From Brachypodius melanocephalos (Eukaryota; Chordata; Aves; Passeriformes; Pycnonotidae), in the NCBI GenBank assembly GCA_013398615.1, contig VZSR01003371.1:1779305-1843304 (forward strand): a stretch of 64,000 bases of DNA. The letters run 5' to 3'. The translations under genes were made by a program, and so were the position numbers. Shown piece by piece: positions 39,991 to 50,434 of this stretch; within the stretch, counting starts at the first letter, position 1, and every line of letters begins with the position of its first letter. The notes under the pieces are model-generated. The model worked only from the letters and a program-made list of their open reading frames with translations. It did no database searches and was not told the DNA's origin.

Positions 39991-41421
39991 GTGCATGGTC
40001 TGTTTTTGCTTCTGCTTCCTGCGCTGTGTGACAAAGCACTGTCTTAGTTGCCTTAAGCCAGCCGGGAAGCACTTCCAGGAGACGTACAACACCAAAACCA
40101 CGATGAGGAAGGAAAAAATCAGTGCCATGGTGCCCGTCACCACCTTGTGTATCTGCACGGCGTTCTCGGAGTTCTCGCCGGGCATGGTGATGGTGACGGC
40201 GTACGTGGTCCGGTCCTCATCGACCTCGGGTGCGTCGTAGGTGGCGGTGGCCGAGCCATAGCCCGGCGTCTGCTCGCTGTTGTTGGTCACCGGGGAGAAG
40301 GTGTTGACGCTCGTGGGGTCGGCGTTGTCCTCGCACAAGTGGAAGGCGTAGACGGCGTCCAAAACATCCTCTCCCTGGGCGTACTCGGGGGTGGCACAGA
40401 GCAGGTTGCTGTCGTAGCGACCCTGGAAGTTGCTCAGCCAGGAGGCCAGGGCGCAGACATTCCGGCTGCAGTCCCAGGCGTTGGCAGAGAGGCTGATGCT
40501 CGTGAGGGACTTCCAGGAGTCCAGGACTCGGGAGTCGATGTAGGTCAGCCGGTTGGAGTCCAGCTGCAGGGATTTGAGATGAGGTACACTTTCGAAAACG
40601 TGAGGTTCGATGTATTCGATTTCGTTGCCGGAGAGATCCATCTTTTCGAGTTGCCATATCCAGTCCAAAGTGTTTACTACGATGGTAACTTTATTCCTTC
40701 GCAAGCAGAGGGAGTGCAGGGAGATGAGCCTGGGAAAATGGGCTAAATTCACTTTCACCAAGTCATTGTGCTCGAGGTGCAGCTCAGTGAGTTTGAACAA
40801 GCCTGCAAAAGAGTTTCGAGCCAGGCTCTTTAACTGATTGTATCCTATGTCTAGAAACTTCAGGCTGCGACAGTCCTGAAAAATTCTCACTGGCACGAAC
40901 TTGATGGCGTTCGACCGCATGTGCAAAGTTGTCAGTTTTCTCAGCCCGTGGAACAGGTCAGGCTCCAAAGACTGTAGGTTGTTGTATGATAAATCCACAC
41001 TGCGCAAGTTTGGCATGGGGCGGAAAGTGGTGTTGGGCAGTTGGGTTATTTTGTTGGAACTCAGGGTGAGCTCTTTAACTCGCCGCAATTTTTGAAAGGC
41101 ATTCCCCTCCACTGAGCAAATGTGATTGTGATCCAGATAGAGCCACGTGAGCTGCATTAACCCTGTGAACTGTCCATCATGCAGCTCTGAAAGGCTGTTG
41201 TACCGCAGAGACAAGCCCATCATGCCCGACAGGTTGCGAGGCATCTCTGTGAGATTCAGTGATTCACAGTACAAAAGCCTGCCCTCACACCGACAGAGCT
41301 GTGGACACCCACTATTCACAGCTGGAAGCATTTTAGAAAAGATACCCAGCGTACACAATATCAACCCCGGGGGCTTCCTCAGCAGCCAGTTTAAACAGAG
41401 ACCAATAAGAAGGAAATCCAT
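39856..41421 (-). CDS. LRRTM1: LRRTM1, leucine-rich repeat transmembrane neuronal protein 1
   Basis: Single-pass postsynaptic adhesion protein; the family binds presynaptic neurexins and promotes excitatory synapse formation. The frame is intact at 521 codons, close to the 522 residues I recall for human. Seen in order: hydrophobic signal peptide (about 1-34), LRRNT cap with Cys39/43/45/52, about ten leucine-rich repeats (about 63-312), LRRCT cap with Cys318/323/342/363, a Ser/Thr-rich acidic stalk (about 365-420), a membrane helix (about 427-449), a basic stretch (RRKQKQKQ, 467-474) and the family C-terminus ending ECEV, a likely PDZ ligand. N-glycosylation sequons are at Asn56, 63, 130 and 380. 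The start chosen is the ATG at 41421, because MDFLL matches the conserved N-terminus; the frame stays open six codons further upstream but has no ATG there. The repeats, helix and tail match LRRTM1 rather than LRRTM2-4. The stalk is the most divergent part. Confidence 0.98.
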
Positions 41422-41459
41422 TAGCAAGAATATTTCCAAATATGCTTGAGAATGTCCAT
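41421..41459 (-). other. Upstream ORF (12 codons) overlapping the LRRTM1 start as TAATG
   Basis: An ATG at 41459 opens a 12-residue frame (MDILKHIWKYSC) whose TAA stop shares its last A with the LRRTM1 ATG. It lies within the predicted coding exon (after 41475), so it should be in the mRNA whatever the exon 1 start. The stop-start overlap is the arrangement used in termination-reinitiation. Both ATGs have G at +4 but no purine at -3. Whether ribosomes use it is unknown. Confidence 0.5.
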
Positions 41460-41475
41460 TGAATCTTTTCGAATT

Positions 41476-41739
41476 CTACATCATATTTTATTTAAGGGAG
41501 GAGAAAAAAAAAAAAAAAAGGCAAACCAACAGAACAAAGCCCAAAAACCAAAGCAAAACAGCAAACAGAACAAACACAGAGGCAAATATTTCACTTTATA
41601 GCATGCAGGAGCTGTGCAGCATTAAAGTTCACAGACATTCAAAGGTAAAACGATAGTGATTTTGTTCATGTTAAATGCTGCAGCAAAGGAAAAAAAAAAA
41701 TCTTTCTTCATGAAAGAATTTAATTAAAAAGTGTCTTAC
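41476..41739 (-). other. LRRTM1: Predicted 5'UTR intron of LRRTM1 (264 bp)
   Basis: On the minus strand a strong donor (TGG|GTAAGA) lies at 41739-41738. An acceptor (GATGTAG|AATTC) lies at 41477-41476, about 25 bases after a long pyrimidine tract (41486-41519, a T-run followed by CTCCTCCC). This would end exon 1 at 41740 and start the coding exon at 41475, 54 bases before the ATG. It agrees with my recollection that LRRTM1 has its whole coding sequence in one exon with an intron in the 5'UTR. The prediction rests on signals only, with no transcript evidence. Confidence 0.6.
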
Positions 41740-42500
41740 CCACCCTTTTCCAGAGAGTGACAACCTCCATTCAGTTGCTTCCTTTGTGTTTGGACTAATT
41801 ATATGCAGAGCTAAAAAAGACCCCTCTGTGCTACAAATTCAGTCCCTTTCAATGTTGTGCAAGGCTGGCAAGCTCACAATATCTCACTTCGCTTCTGCTC
41901 AACGAGCGAAAGGCTTGTCCAGCTAGCTTTTGAGCTGCCTCCTAGGACCTGCAAGTTTCAGAACTATGTACATGAGCTTGATCTTCTCCTTCTCCCTCTG
42001 TCCTTTCCTCTGCAGTTAACACTGTGGCGTGAAAAAAACTCCAAACTCTTTACTAACGACTCCACAGGATTTGTCAATCTGTTTAATGTCCGTCATTTGC
42101 AACGACCATGGACCGGCACAACCTTTACTCCAGAGAGAGGTTACCATTCATTCACTGACCGGCTAAGGGTCGCTTTATTTCCCATTCTTTGTTCGCTTTG
42201 CTTGTTAGGTGATGCTTAGAGCAGAGAGAGACAGCAAGAATCCCTTCCCTTCAGCTGAGCAGTATGTTGCTAGAGCATGCAGAGGCACCCAGTGTTCACT
42301 GAGTGTCGTAAGCTGCTCATGATTGTACGCCTGCACTGTGCATCTCAGACATGGGCAGATTGAAAAGGGGTGGGCATAAAACCAACATCGGAGCGAACCA
42401 GGAAAGTAATATATGCTCTTTGATGAAATGGAAAATACTTTAAGCCTATCTCGCCATTTCTCAAACAGGCACGCACACACAGCCGCACAAATCATCAAAA
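41740..42500 (-). other. LRRTM1: Probable LRRTM1 5'UTR exon 1 (5' end not determined)
   Basis: This is the sequence upstream of the predicted donor at 41739. It has clearly more CpG than the flanking intron (for example around 41888-41910, 42092-42116, 42162-42190 and 42387-42394), as expected for a conserved first exon and promoter. The transcription start cannot be placed from sequence, so the outer limit is nominal. An ATG at 41770 near the exon end opens a reading frame that would cross the splice junction. Confidence 0.4.
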
Positions 42501-42700
42501 GCGAGGCAGTGCTAAGTAGGAAGCTTGAGAATTAGGATTCTTTCTCCTTTTTTTTTTTTTTTTTCCCTCGGATGCTTTTGTTTAAAGTCTGAATTTATAA
42601 GCTATTAGCCGGGAGAGGGAGAGAGACTCGATTACTTGGTTTGGGAAGGAATATGTAAACCAGTCTCTTTGGATTGCTTTTTCTCTCTAATTCCGATGAT
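41870..42700. promoter_or_regulatory. LRRTM1 promoter region, possibly bidirectional with a CTNNA2 internal promoter
   Basis: I count roughly twenty CpG dinucleotides in about 830 bases, against a very CpG-poor surround. The region lies directly upstream of LRRTM1 on the minus strand. In human, transcription from the LRRTM1/CTNNA2 locus is reported to be bidirectional and to yield N-terminally shortened CTNNA2 mRNAs. A TATA-like TTATAAATT is present on the minus strand at 42600-42592, but the actual start sites cannot be called. Confidence 0.5.
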
Positions 42701-45311
42701 ATTTGCCTTTTGGTCTTCGGGTGGGGTATTGAGGGGTGTGTGGGGGGAAAATGTGTTTTTTTTCTTCTGACATTGTCTAAATAGAGGATGATTTGAAATT
42801 CTGTGCATTCTTTCTCATAGAAATGCAGCCAGAGCTCTGCAAATAGGAATGTCTCATTTCATATAAGCTTTAATTACATTTGGTCTTTTTCCATGCTGCA
42901 TATTTTGTGTGTTCAGCACATGCCTTTCCTAAAGGCTTTTTTTTTTTTTTTTCTCCTTTTCCTTTGCAGTGTATGCTACAGCACACAGGACTTAAATTCT
43001 AGCAGCATTAAGATTACTGTGCTTTTTTGAATAAGATCAATGCATAGGTTGCTATGAGCGTGTCGGCAGCATGCAAAGAGGGGGTTTCAAACCCCATTAG
43101 TTAATAAGTTTTGCAGATCATGCTGGTTTTTTGTTCCGTGTACCAAAAAAAGAAAAAAAAAAATTTTGCTGGGTAATTTGCAGTCCTTGTTCTCTGTGGG
43201 AAAGGCATCGTCAATGAGCTCTGTAATTTTTACTGACTGATAAATGTATGGTACTTCTGTCAGGAAAATGCTGGCCATCTTTTCCTATTATGAAATAGAG
43301 TCTCAAGCCCGTGTGCCGGTGAGAGCGATCGGAGCTGACAGCTCCCAATCCTGCATCAATACCCAGTGAAGAAGTTCCCCCACGGATTTAGGATACGAGG
43401 ATCGCAGAGGATCGTGCTGATTTTAAGTAGACATCGGATGCAAAATGCTGGAGGGACAGGGCAAAACCATTGTGCTTGCTTTCTTTTTTCAGAGCTGTGT
43501 TCATTTCAAAGCAATACCTTGTTTTGGAGGTGTCTGTTGCAGAGCTAAACGTTGTGTTTGAGTGTGGCTGCTGTGAGTGTGTGCTGAGAGAGATCAAGGA
43601 ATGCAGTAATTTGATGCAGTAAAAGTTGCTTTGCAGAAGTCCTGGCAAACTTAAAGCTCTTGTGCATAAAAATAAAAATGTGTGAAGGAGATTCATTACT
43701 AATGGATATGCCAGAAACAGTCTTAAATAAATTACAAATATAAAGCATTTCAATTGCGGTTTCAGAACCTGGGGATCAATGTGCTTTTATGCTCCCTGTT
43801 CAGTTTATTTATATTTTTCTGCTCTTCACAGCGTTTCAGTGGTCTCAAAGCAAAGATGTGATGCTTTAATAGTATATGAACCTCATCTATGTTTTAGCAT
43901 TTGGGCAGGAGAGCTGAAGGTGGTTTTCCTCTCCCCAGATCATGCTGTTTTATTCAAAGCAGGCTGTTTATGCAAGTGTCCACTGGTTGCAGTACACCTT
44001 AATTCTCTTTCTCAGTACACAAAAGCAGGAAAGAAAGCAGTGACAGAACCGACAGAAAAAGCAGTGAAGCAGGAGAGGCTAAAAAAATCCCATGCGAGAA
44101 TATATTCCAGATTGCCTTGATGAATATTTTGGTGCAATTAGCAGGGGAAAAAAATTAAAGGATGACTTGAACTTAACAGATACTGAAAAAATCTTCAAAG
44201 CAATGAGGTTGTGTCCCTTAAAAATCTGTAACCCTACAAGTCTTCATGGGGGAAGCCTTAATGCTTTCTCCCATGTAAAAATCTGGGGAGAGGTCTGCAA
44301 CAGTAGCCCTGAAAATTCCAATTACATCGTTCAGGAAAGCTACCATTTTCTGCAAATCAAATGATGATAAGGATCACTTAGTTACCATTTAAAAGCGATG
44401 TATAAGGACTTCTTCTAGTAGGCATGAAGCTCCCTGATACATCACTGAAGTACTGATTTTTTTTTTTTTTTTTTCACTGCTTCTCCTTGTTATTACCTGG
44501 GATACAGTTTGGATCCCAACCAACGTGCCTATTCCCACTCTGGCATATAATCCATTATCATTTGGTTTCCAAAGGCAGGAATTAGAGCAGACAGTAGCAA
44601 ACCTATATAGCAGCAACTGGAAGACTGACAAGCAGAATTAGGAACCCAGAATTAATGGCCCTAAGTGCACTCTCTCTGAGCTCTGACAGAGGGCTATTGT
44701 ATAAGAAACTCTGCTCTCGTCCAAAATTTGGTTGTAAAAAAGAATCCAGGTAGTCTCAAAATGAGAGACCTCAGTGTATGTTTGAGGCTGTGATGTTGAG
44801 GCACAGCAGTGACAAAATTCAAGAACTGGGGCATCTGAAATATCTTTTGCAAATTGGTGTCCTACTGTATTTTTGCGATGTACCCTTTTTGCAATCAAAC
44901 CAGGGATCCACTTTGAAGATGATTGTAATGCAAAGGGCTTAATTTCCACTGTATGAGCTGTTATCACAGCCAAACTGTTAGGTTTACACATTTTCTGAAG
45001 TTTCAAAGCCTCTGGCAAGTCTCTATAAATTAGCAGATTTAAATTAGCTTTATTAAATGTGCTATTATAAAACATTTTAAGAATGGCAAAGTAAGTTTAT
45101 ATGTGTTTAAAGGAGCTTGATTAAATCAATGTAAAGTAGGTTACAGAAGAACAACATGAAAAAAGTTTTAGAAACTTTAGGTGGGAGGCTCCTTGTTGCA
45201 GTCATGACAAGAGTGATTCAGTGGCAGTGATGGTCAGAATTGTTCAGGCTGGAAAAGGAAAACACATGTCAATGCATTTGCTCTACACATTTTTAATATT
45301 GTGTTCAGATT
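42701..45311. other. Stretch upstream of LRRTM1, no gene called
   Basis: T-rich tracts at 42547-42564, 42938-42952 and 44458-44474 sit in or beside this stretch. A small CpG cluster lies at 43308-43435 with a plus-strand donor-like CCG|GTGAGA at 43319. A 145-codon minus-strand frame at 44638-45075 has no recognisable family and is within the length expected by chance. Confidence 0.5.
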
Positions 45312-45385
45312 AATCATAGAATCACCAAGATTGGAAAAGACCTTTAAGATCATCCAGTCCACCCATTAAATGTCCCATATAATTT
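45312..45385 (-). mobile_element. Short CR1 LINE 3' fragment
   Basis: Begins aatcatagaatcaccaag followed by 'ttggaaaagacctttaagatcatccagtcc', the typical reversed CR1 terminus, then loses similarity. Confidence 0.75.
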
Positions 45386-47745
45386 AACTGGCCTCAGAAT
45401 CGTTTCATTCTTGCTAATCTCTGGGATATTCCTTTACTGTTTGTGACTTGATATTTACCTTACCTTACCTTAATTTACAATCCCGGACAGATGAGGTTGG
45501 GACAGATTGGGATGAGATCAGAATGTGGCTGCTGCTGTCTAACTCTTCACATCTTTTAATAAATTCTCCACCAAAATACAAAAAGGCAAAACAACCTATT
45601 AAATACTGAATATGTTTCTTCCTTTTTAGTATTTTCTGAGTGGTTTATATCAGAATAATAAAAAAGTGATGCTCTTAGTGATGATTTTAATTTCCTTTCA
45701 TGAATGGAAGGACTCAAACCTTGATCTTTGGTAGTCTTTAATTTTCAAATGTGCTGAACCATGGCATTTTGTATAAAGGAAACATTTAAAAACTGAAAAG
45801 GGGTGAAAAAAAGACATAACCTAAGATAAAGCAAACAAAATCTGTTATTTCTCTTGTATTTCTCTCTTGGTCATCCTGAACATTTATTGGCTGTCCCTTC
45901 TGTATAAAATTTAGGATTTCAGCTGATAAGAAGTCCAGTTCTATAACATGTCTGTTTTAGTAGATATAAAAATGAGAAACATTATACAAGATTTTGACCA
46001 AAGTAGTCCTAGTGGCTCTAGATGTCATTAAATTCTTACAGTACCTGACAGACACATTGAATTTGTGGCTACCTTTAAATCATAGATATTCTTATGTAAA
46101 TGACCTTATTGTTTTTGACAAGGTGCTAAACATTTTTGTCTTGTTGCAGTTATTCCATCCTCATCAACTACATTCATTTGCAGGTGTCATGCATAGTTTT
46201 AGAAAGCCACTGACAGAAGTGACCCATGTGCAGAATTGTCAGTGCAGCGCAGAAATGTCAGTTTTTAGGACAACATATCCAGAATATGATGAAATACATC
46301 TCTCCTCCGTTAATGACTTGTAGACTACTTGAATAAGCTACAAAATGACTGACTCTCTTAAGAATCTGTGAAAATACTTTTAGATTTCTGGACATGATGG
46401 CAGAACTCTTGACAGTGTTACTGGTTCTGAATGTCCAGGGGTAATGGGAAAAAGACAAGAAGTAAAATTATCCTTTTGTGATTAATCAATACATGAAGAT
46501 CATGCAACATCCTGGTAGGCAAAGGCCAGTGTGTTACAGTCATGTTACCAGCTTGGTGGAACTCCTGGTTTACAGGAAAAGTGAAAATATAAACCTTGGG
46601 TTTTGATTAACTCTTGGTAATTTATATCTCAAAAAAAAGTCTTAGGAAGTCGTAGAGGAAGCACGTGTAGGGTGCAGTGATTAGCAAGCGTGAAGGTTTT
46701 AGTTGGTTATATTTGATTGGAAATCAATTAGTTTCACCTTCAGAAGTGCTAAGCAAGACACTCCGCAAAGTTTATCTCCAGACCTTCTCAAGCATTCCTG
46801 GAGGTACCAGCAAATGAACTGTAATTAATTTCCAATTCTCTTAAAAGCAGAGAAGGCCACAGCTTATCTACACTCTTGAATTCACCTACTGTGCCCTCTG
46901 CTACTGTTATTTTTTGATAAACTCTGGTGCTAAATGGTCTTTTAGTGGCGCTTTGAGACTCGTTTCGATTGAAAGGTTCTGTTCTTCCATGGATGTCGCT
47001 TCTCCCAGGTGTTGCACCTGGGATTGGTCAACTGGCTGGTTGGTTGGTTGGTTCTTGGTGTATTTACTCAGGCTTACCAAGAGGTTGGATGAAGTGACAG
47101 AATAGCAGGATTGTTTAGGACTCTGAAAAATCCTCCCTGTAGCTGAACTGGTTATGACCCTAAACCCATCTTGTGTCCCTGTTTTACCAGCATTTTGTGT
47201 CCTTTTCCAGAATAACTTCCATGGGAAGTTGTGAGGTCTCACCTGGGGATGCAGGAAGCACCATGCTGAAGAGAAGTCATTGGTAATACATTGGAATAGC
47301 CCTCCTGATGCAAACCCCTTCATTCTTTTTACTAATGGCATCACTTGAGGGGCAGTGAGCACTTTTTAGATTTCCAAATTCCAGAGGAATTTATGAAATT
47401 GATTATTAAAAGCGAGGATGAACAAGTTAAAAGCTGTTCCTGGCAGTCTTCTGGAAAGTCTTTTTACAAGAGGATGAACTACTCTTGGAAAATTTTCACA
47501 GAACATAAAATCTGTTCTCAGCATTAGACAACCAGTTGTTCTTAATCCATTTCTTGTGCTCATTTCCAAATGTACACAATCAGAAAAGACAAGAACACTT
47601 CATGCTGGCCTTTGTGGATACATTATTTCTAGAAATACAGGTTAGTTATGAAGTTGGTGCTGGTATTTTGAAATTGAATAAAGACTTTTATTGTATCATC
47701 TTCCATCGCATAGGATGCCATTTGAACTCACTCCACAGAAAAATT
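45386..47745. other. Intronic stretch, no gene seen
   Basis: Unique AT-rich sequence with only the (TGGT)n repeat of note. Confidence 0.6.
47032..47053. repeat. (TGGT)n microsatellite
   Basis: About five tggt/tggc units in tandem. Confidence 0.85.
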
Positions 47746-48032
47746 GAATCATAAAATTGGAGAATAGCTTGGATTAGAAGGGGCCTTAAAGACCATGTTG
47801 TTCTATTCCCTGCCATGGGCAGGGACACCTTCCACTAGCCCAGGTTGCTCCAAGCCCCATCCAGCCTGGCCTTGGACACTTCCAGGGATCCAGGGGCAGC
47901 CACAGCTTCTGTGGGCACCCTGTGCTATGATCTCCCCACCCTCACAGGGATAATTCCTTCGTTACCATAAACCTGTTCATTTTCAATTTGAACCTGCTTC
48001 CCCTTTATCTTGTCACTACATGCAAAGGGGCT
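47746..48032 (-). mobile_element. CR1 LINE 3' fragment
   Basis: Reversed CR1 tail with the gaatcataaaattggagaat start, the 'ccatgggcagggacaccttccactagc' block and 'cttgtcactacatgcaaagg' at its far end. Confidence 0.87.
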
Positions 48033-50060
48033 GTTCTACAGAAAAGCTCTGCTTTTCAGAAAACATTACCTGTAAATAATATATTTTGGAATGTTAGATG
48101 TGACTCCTGGATTTATTGAAGACCTGAACAGCAGAGGCTGGGTCATGTAATTATGGAAGCAGATGCTGGATCAAGCAGGGCACCCGTGGGGAGCAGGCAA
48201 TGGCACCTTTGGCAGGCTGTGGCATTCTCAGTTGTATCTGCCTGATGGTGAACTGTGGCAGAGAAGGAAGGCAGAATTTTTATGTTTTCATCCTCCTGCT
48301 GCGATGACATCCATACTCTGAAGGGAATATTCAGGATGAAATGTGTTGAAATCCTGGCTGCGTGTGCATTGCATCTTACAGGGAGATTAGGGGGCCTCTG
48401 GATCATTAGCTCACAGACAGAATTAATAATGCAGAAACCAGGTTGGAGACTCATATTTCAGAGAGAAGTCATTGTGATTTTTGCAAGCTTAAAGACGATG
48501 GTTTGTTGACTACCTGCAATATTTATGGTTTCATTACGTTTTATTTGCAACTGATGTAATGTCTAAGAGAAACAGTCATGGGTCAGGAGTCTCAGAAGGA
48601 CATATTTAAAGGCATAACAAAAGATAGTCATGCCTTCTAAAAAAAAAAGGAGAATAACCTGACCTTCTTTTTTTAAACCAACTTAAAAATACTCAAGGCA
48701 TTACTGGAGAGTTTGTATGGTGGAGGAGGTTTGTGTGTGGTGTGTGTGTAATCTTAGAAACTCAGCTTTGCTCAACAGCTAATTTAATTTTGTGAGATCC
48801 AATGGGAGTCTTTGAAATATGCACTGCTGACTCTTGCTTGGTTTTGTTTCAAGGTATTTTGAAGACTTTTCATGTCTTAGAAGGAAGAAGCATACAGAGT
48901 AATCGAAAGTTTGTGTTACTCTATTACTCTTAATGAGTATATAGAAGATCATAGCAAATTCTATTAACGTATCCACAGATCATCAGTTTTCCAAGGTTTT
49001 AGAAATAATATGCCAAACACATTCTCAAAATCCGTACAGTAGTATGAATGTAAATTACCCTACCATTATATATATCTTTAAAGGTGAAGCAGCAAATTTG
49101 GGGGGCAAGCAGTAACAAAGCTTTCAGGTTCACTTCAGCTGTGTTTCATAATCACATTCCCTCTCCTGCTGCTGTACTTTTGAATCTTTAATATTCCTGT
49201 GAAATGAAGAGCTTATTGTTTCCTAAGACTGAATTTATATTTTAAATGAGTGGAAAGGTGCATAATCAACTTGAAAAGGCAGCAAAATATCATCCTGTTT
49301 TCCAAGATATAGGACATTTTATGGAGTGTTTTGAATTCTAGAGACCATTTTTAAAGAACGCTTGGCTTAGTTCTGCTCTTTTTTTGGTAGTACAAATTAA
49401 TCATGATTTGACAAGAGCGTACTTGATTTTCTTCTTCAGATTTGGTGCAAAGCCAAACTTTATTAGTTAGAGCCTCTAAATCAAAACCAAAGGTCGGTAT
49501 CTGTGAAATGCTTGTGGCTCAAGATATATTGTAGTTTTTTCCCCATTATTCAGATATGTTTGTCTATGAAAAGGTGTTTATGTGTTTAAGTGAGGAGGCT
49601 GTGTGATTCACACGTGACTGTGGACAAATACACACTTTTCATGATTGCACCAGTAATGTTCCTTGCAGCAATCCTAAAAATTTGGAGAACCATTGGTGTG
49701 AAACTCCTGGATGATCCCTCTTGATGCTCACCATGGTCTGTGAATGCTGGCTGGGAGTTTGTGCACCCATGGCGGGTAGGGGACAAAAGATGCAATTGCA
49801 ATTGCAGTTCAGCAATGCACAACAGCGAGTGCCAGACCTGCTAAAAATCAATCCTGGAAGCAGGTCCAGACCCTCACTTTGCTTCTTTTAATTGTATCTC
49901 AATCTTTCTGCTTGTTTGGGGCCCTATTTCTTCTTACATCTAAGTTGTTGTTGACTTTTGTTGGGTTTTACTGTTTCCGGTTCTTAATTTCAGAGATTGT
50001 CTCTTGCTATGTCCCTGCATAATGCCCAGCATGGACTCTCTTTTGCTGTGTCCTGATCAG
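48033..50060. other. Intronic stretch, no gene seen
   Basis: Unique AT-rich sequence with a short GT-rich tract near 48730-48750. Confidence 0.6.
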
Positions 50061-50434
50061 ACAATCACAGGCATTTTGGATTGAAAAGGACCTTCAAGAG
50101 ATCATCTCATTCCAACCCCTGCCATGGGCAGGGACACCTTCCATGATCCCAGGTTGCTCCAAGCCCTTTCCAACCTGGCCTTGGACACTTCCAGGCATGG
50201 AACAGCCACAGCTTCTCTGGGCAACCTGTCCTACATAGTCAAGGATTTATTCTTCCCAATATCCCATCTAACTCTGCCCTCTGGCAGTGGGAAGCCATTC
50301 CTCCTTGTCCTGACACTCCACACCCTTCACCAAAGTCCTTCTCCAGCTCTCCTGGAGCCCCTTTAGGTAAAGGGGTTCTAAGATCTGCCTGGAGCCTTTT
50401 CTTCTCCAGGCTGAGCATCCCCAGCCTGGCTCCG
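50061..50434 (-). mobile_element. CR1 LINE 3' fragment
   Basis: Reversed CR1 tail from 'acaatcacaggcattttgg' through 'ccatgggcagggacaccttcc' to 'cttctccaggctgagcatcc'. Confidence 0.87.

Noticed and set aside
40217..40657. 146-codon minus-strand frame inside LRRTM1
   Set aside because: Out-of-frame shadow of the LRRTM1 coding sequence, rich in Arg, Gln and Leu as expected from the frame shift.
40147..40746. 199-codon plus-strand open frame opposite LRRTM1
   Set aside because: It is antisense to the GC-rich coding sequence, whose codon bias leaves the opposite strand open. Its Gly/Val-rich product matches no family.
41422..41439. Longer LRRTM1 N-terminus by six codons
   Set aside because: The upstream codons are in frame, but the first is TTG, not ATG. 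The conserved family start MDFLL begins at the ATG at 41421.
44638..45075. 145-codon minus-strand frame
   Set aside because: No family, no clear splice sites and ordinary intronic composition. Frames of this length are expected a few times by chance in 64 kb.
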